DNA of 64,000 bases. Source: Aphrocallistes beatrix (Eukaryota > Porifera > Hexactinellida > Sceptrulophora > Aphrocallistidae). Under the pieces are notes generated by a model. It ran no database searches, was not told where the DNA came from, and worked only from the letters and a program-made list of their open reading frames with translations. The position numbers and the translations under genes were made by a program. Positions 62,501 through 64,000 of this stretch are shown in pieces. The stretch spans positions 434,001 to 498,000 of the forward strand of contig OY725503.1 in the NCBI GenBank assembly GCA_963281255.1. Reading direction: 5' to 3'. Numbering within the stretch: the first letter of the stretch is position 1; each line of letters opens with the position of its first letter.

Positions 62501-63754
62501 AACCGCAACCCCACTCCCTTCCCGAATACTGGGACTCCTCCCAACTAGTGAAGAGGCCGGCACGTGGCTACCATGAACATTCGTCGCAGTCGCTCTATAA
62601 TAGCCAAGACGGGCATCTTGTATGTTGGAAATAGTCAATGTACTTTCAGCTCCACTTCCGGCGTTGGCTGAACCTGAAATGGTTATGTCGAGGTCATTTT
62701 GGCTTACTGCTGTGTATGGGCCTAACGGATTACGTGAAAACGACCAAGCTATGTCGGCGCTTGGGTTAGAAATCTGATCTTCCGCGAGGATGCTAACTGT
62801 ATCTCCGAACGTGATGGCCCGATCTGCTCCCACCCTAAACGAGGCACTATCCGATTGTCCACTTCCTTCGGTGATAAATGGTGCAACGCCCTGGGTTATG
62901 AACGCCGATGCGCTATCTGTTCCGTGTTCGTTCGTGGCTTCTGCGGTGTATTCTCCTAAATGAACGCCGGTGATTCCCTGTATGTTTAAAATGCTAGTTC
63001 CATCCTGAGGAGTCTCGATTGTTACCCCAGCTAGGGAGCTCGGTAGCCCCACTCGACTTGAGGAACCTTCAGCTGTGAAATACCATTGAATGCCACCTCT
63101 AGGCTCACCAATCAAATCTGTAGCATTGATGATGATGGTGTTGGTGCTGTCTATCCTAGTTTGGAATGTTGTCCCCAGTAGGCCGTATAGCGTGTTGCTA
63201 CTCTGTTCTGTTACTTGGTTTAGTTCTGCTAAGTTGGGTGGAGTCCCTCCGGAAAACAAAACTGTGGAGAACGCACTGTCGTTTCGCTCCAACTCTGGGA
63301 GAGATATCGTATATATGTACTGTCCACTACAAGTAGTTGTCCCCTCGGTAATTACAAGAAAATCTCCGGGCTGTACTTTTGTAATTTGGCTACAAATTAG
63401 AGGTGAAATGCCATCATCAAGGACAAAGGAAAATGGAGGTTCTAAGCCGAGTGGGAAACTTGAGAAAATAATATCGACAGGGGTGCTTGATCCCTCTGGT
63501 ATAAACTGAAACCTTTCTTGTCGTTCACCCAGGCCGTTTAAGGCGATTTCATCCGGCTGAAACTGTAGTGTTATACTACTCCCTGTTGGCCCTCTCCAAT
63601 TCCCACCAAAATGAAATTGTTGCGAACTAACTTCCGTGTCAACAAGGTTTTCGGTCCCCCTTATAATGAAGTTGTCGGTTACAGGTCCAACTGCACTGAT
63701 TTGTAAAGCAAACAAAGCTGTTAAGGCAATAAGGCCTTTGATCAAATGTTGCAT
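59594..63754 (-). CDS. Secreted Ig-repeat, TSP1 and PLAC domain matrix protein (papilin/ADAMTSL/hemicentin-like)
   Basis: A 1,386-residue, single-exon protein. Residues 1-22 (HLIKGLIALTALFALQISA) form a signal peptide. After a unique N-terminal region (about 25-190), seven or eight Ig-like I-set repeats of about 100 residues run to about 1,080. Each has the core Trp (IQWYF, IAWSF, FQWQR, VSWSY, ITWRG, IRWFR, FTWYY) and a Tyr motif YxAxxxN (YTAEATN, YRATATN, YTATTSN, YLVQATN), with Ala instead of the disulfide Cys. The last Ig repeat has Cys (LTCSLERS, YTCQVTS). Two TSP1-like repeats follow (CEWVIGQWSDCSDTTCHRGR; WNAFPFGRCSANCGPSFRRR), then a PLAC domain (CRDSISEEFCNAL...MDCCQTC). No membrane anchor. 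It is likely an extracellular matrix component. The architecture has no exact match in my memory. Confidence 0.85.
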   Translation of the reverse strand: MQHLIKGLIALTALFALQISAVGPVTDNFIIRGTENLVDTEVSSQQFHFGGNWRGPTGSSITLQFQPDEIALNGLGERQERFQFIPEGSSTPVDIIFSSFPLGLEPPFSFVLDDGISPLICSQITKVQPGDFLVITEGTTTCSGQYIYTISLPELERNDSAFSTVLFSGGTPPNLAELNQVTEQSSNTLYGLLGTTFQTRIDSTNTIIINATDLIGEPRGGIQWYFTAEGSSSRVGLPSSLAGVTIETPQDGTSILNIQGITGVHLGEYTAEATNEHGTDSASAFITQGVAPFITEGSGQSDSASFRVGADRAITFGDTVSILAEDQISNPSADIAWSFSRNPLGPYTAVSQNDLDITISGSANAGSGAESTLTISNIQDARLGYYRATATNVHGSHVPASSLVGRSPSIREGSGVAVVGSGDIGSSFNGAIDQTINIVAVDTEGFPSSNFQWQRVDNGGVTNVVSGGRFVITSGQSRSTLTINGVQSGDRGTYRATATNGLTPDDAATSLVGGASTCRSGNAVTAVNNGAVVDSAGYFDTVNANQFSIRARDINGVPHGTVSWSYSRTENGARSSPDSRYTSTNTPANEVGTINFFNLENAALGYYFAEISNQFGNEECANLVGSSLQFASGSGQIGESFEASEGASVTIEARIASGYPQGSITWRGSDGSIITPSTPGYITALGDGVSTLTIQSARTSDFGTYTATTSNVFGSTSATSTVTQSTTILPPTIDAGDENTINTDGSGRIGELFESTVGDVVTITANDIAGREASAIRWFRIPPGGTSFIPVVNDGTYTITSQLNAQGFTDSTLSFPVGSNTFGTYRAEASNSAGNDAALSVVGRGPRIDGELTFPPTIGSGQSRTVNVGAQISISDGGTVSLAATDLEGQPGRTFTWYYRSTTNGPFGPLPTSSNIRQLVNGNIGTLQISNLDRSQYGDYLVQATNQFGESTNVTTRVGGPPIIRVLTGTETDGEGEIGQDFIIPTDRRLRITACWIGGFPDPIPADFEFREDLVVLNSVQQPAPNENCFIFEEGEFEITCQTVITARTENIFGVSNIPESRITFPSPAIVEGSAQCNQGSTTNSAQIGSQICLYNQNSFQLTCSLERSNIPDFTFEWLYQASTISNQQGRYSIVDNIPNGMSTLTVSNVGVSEVGRYTCQVTSVCGQADAASTDIEHFDYEYICDESAGRTICQESRNGAAATSVATSVCDRLGLPAPVPCEGCEWVIGQWSDCSDTTCHRGRRTRSVDCFCNNVVSDDETDCSRLRPKPDSMDRCGPLGIRCNRPFRWNAFPFGRCSANCGPSFRRRVVQCVSTITSNQVSDVECNELFKPPTEIRCDVPPCSQCRDSISEEFCNALIDYLGNCNAYPYYIRMDCCQTCFRRGL

Positions 63755-64000
63755 TTCTTACCGATTCAAGTATCCAAATTATTTTCAGTATAGTATATTC
63801 TTTGGAGTAACTCCACAATATACAGTGATACATATTTATAATTTATTCAGAAACTGTTCGTACTATGCTCAACTCAAGTCTATTAACATTGTTAATAATG
63901 TTAGTTGAAATTACATAGGCCTGATTGCACTTCGCTGATTAGTTTCTGGTTTCTGCACCCGCAGCCTACATGAAACTGTTTGGAAGTATCGAGTATATGG
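63755..64000. promoter_or_regulatory. Upstream region of the Ig/TSP1 gene
   Basis: Sequence before the start codon of the gene at 63,754 (-). AT-rich with no motif that I can name; it must include the 5' UTR and possibly the promoter. Confidence 0.3.

Noticed and set aside
60663..63509. Plus-strand open frames opposite the Ig/TSP1 gene
   Set aside because: They mirror the GC-rich coding strand, have no domain, and are explained by the long minus-strand gene.
1..64000. Prokaryotic origin, operons or tRNA/rRNA genes
   Set aside because: Spliced genes, animal-specific orthologues and MITE-filled spacers exclude a prokaryote. I saw no cloverleaf or rRNA sequence by eye, but a tRNAscan-SE or Infernal run would be needed to exclude small RNA genes.

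Overview
The window is nuclear DNA from an animal. It has spliced genes with GT-AG introns, AT-rich spacers full of short inverted-repeat transposons, and clear animal or opisthokont orthologues (RNF207, CHEK2, PTPDC1, NFATC2IP, TMEM63, PEX19, ATPAF2, SDHAF2, MRPL41, mitochondrial IF2 and a papilin/ADAMTSL-like matrix protein). Many of these genes have a single exon or very few introns, which suggests a compact early-branching animal genome such as a sponge. The species cannot be read from the sequence, and this placement is an inference.

Positions 1-17,600 are a cell-death gene cluster. Three copies of a large fusion protein (ROC GTPase, COR, CARD, caspase) are present: copy 1 is cut by the window edge, copy 2 is complete, and copy 3 is inverted and carries one frameshift. 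A degraded ordinary caspase lies between copies 1 and 2, and an exon for a death-domain-like protein lies next to copy 3. Copies 1 and 2 are each followed, on the other strand, by a frameshifted copy of RRP9, so they appear to be one tandem segmental duplication of about 7.3-7.8 kb. Fragments of a PH-PDZ gene and of TMEM63 sit at 10.8-12.25 kb.

Positions 17,600-26,700 are a transposon-rich, gene-poor region. It holds a 3.6 kb DNA transposon with about 330 bp inverted repeats and a broken transposase. The transposon sits in one arm of a local duplication, and the other arm preserves the empty site. Nearby are a 746 bp foldback element, a hAT element with a perfect 8 bp target duplication, nested elements, a 23 bp minisatellite and a perfect 25 bp hairpin.

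Positions 26,700-40,200 hold housekeeping genes: TMEM63 (-), ATPAF2 (+, 3 exons), SDHAF2 (+), PEX19 (+, 4 exons), NFATC2IP (+) and MRPL41 (-). Several serve mitochondria or peroxisomes.

Positions 41,498-53,972 are one 17-exon gene on the minus strand, RNF207, whose exon phases I could join throughout (648 codons). Two intronless genes on the opposite strand, CHEK2 and PTPDC1, lie inside two of its introns.

Positions 54,800-58,900 carry two tandem IF2-type GTPase genes whose G domains are almost identical in DNA while the rest has diverged. Positions 59,594-63,754 encode a secreted protein with a long array of Ig-like repeats lacking the usual disulfide cysteines, followed by TSP1 and PLAC domains.

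Across the window, many elements share a CAGT start, an ACTG end and TA flanks (pogo/Tigger-like or mariner-like MITEs). Several end within 20-180 bp of a start codon, and one forms the splice donor side of a PEX19 intron.
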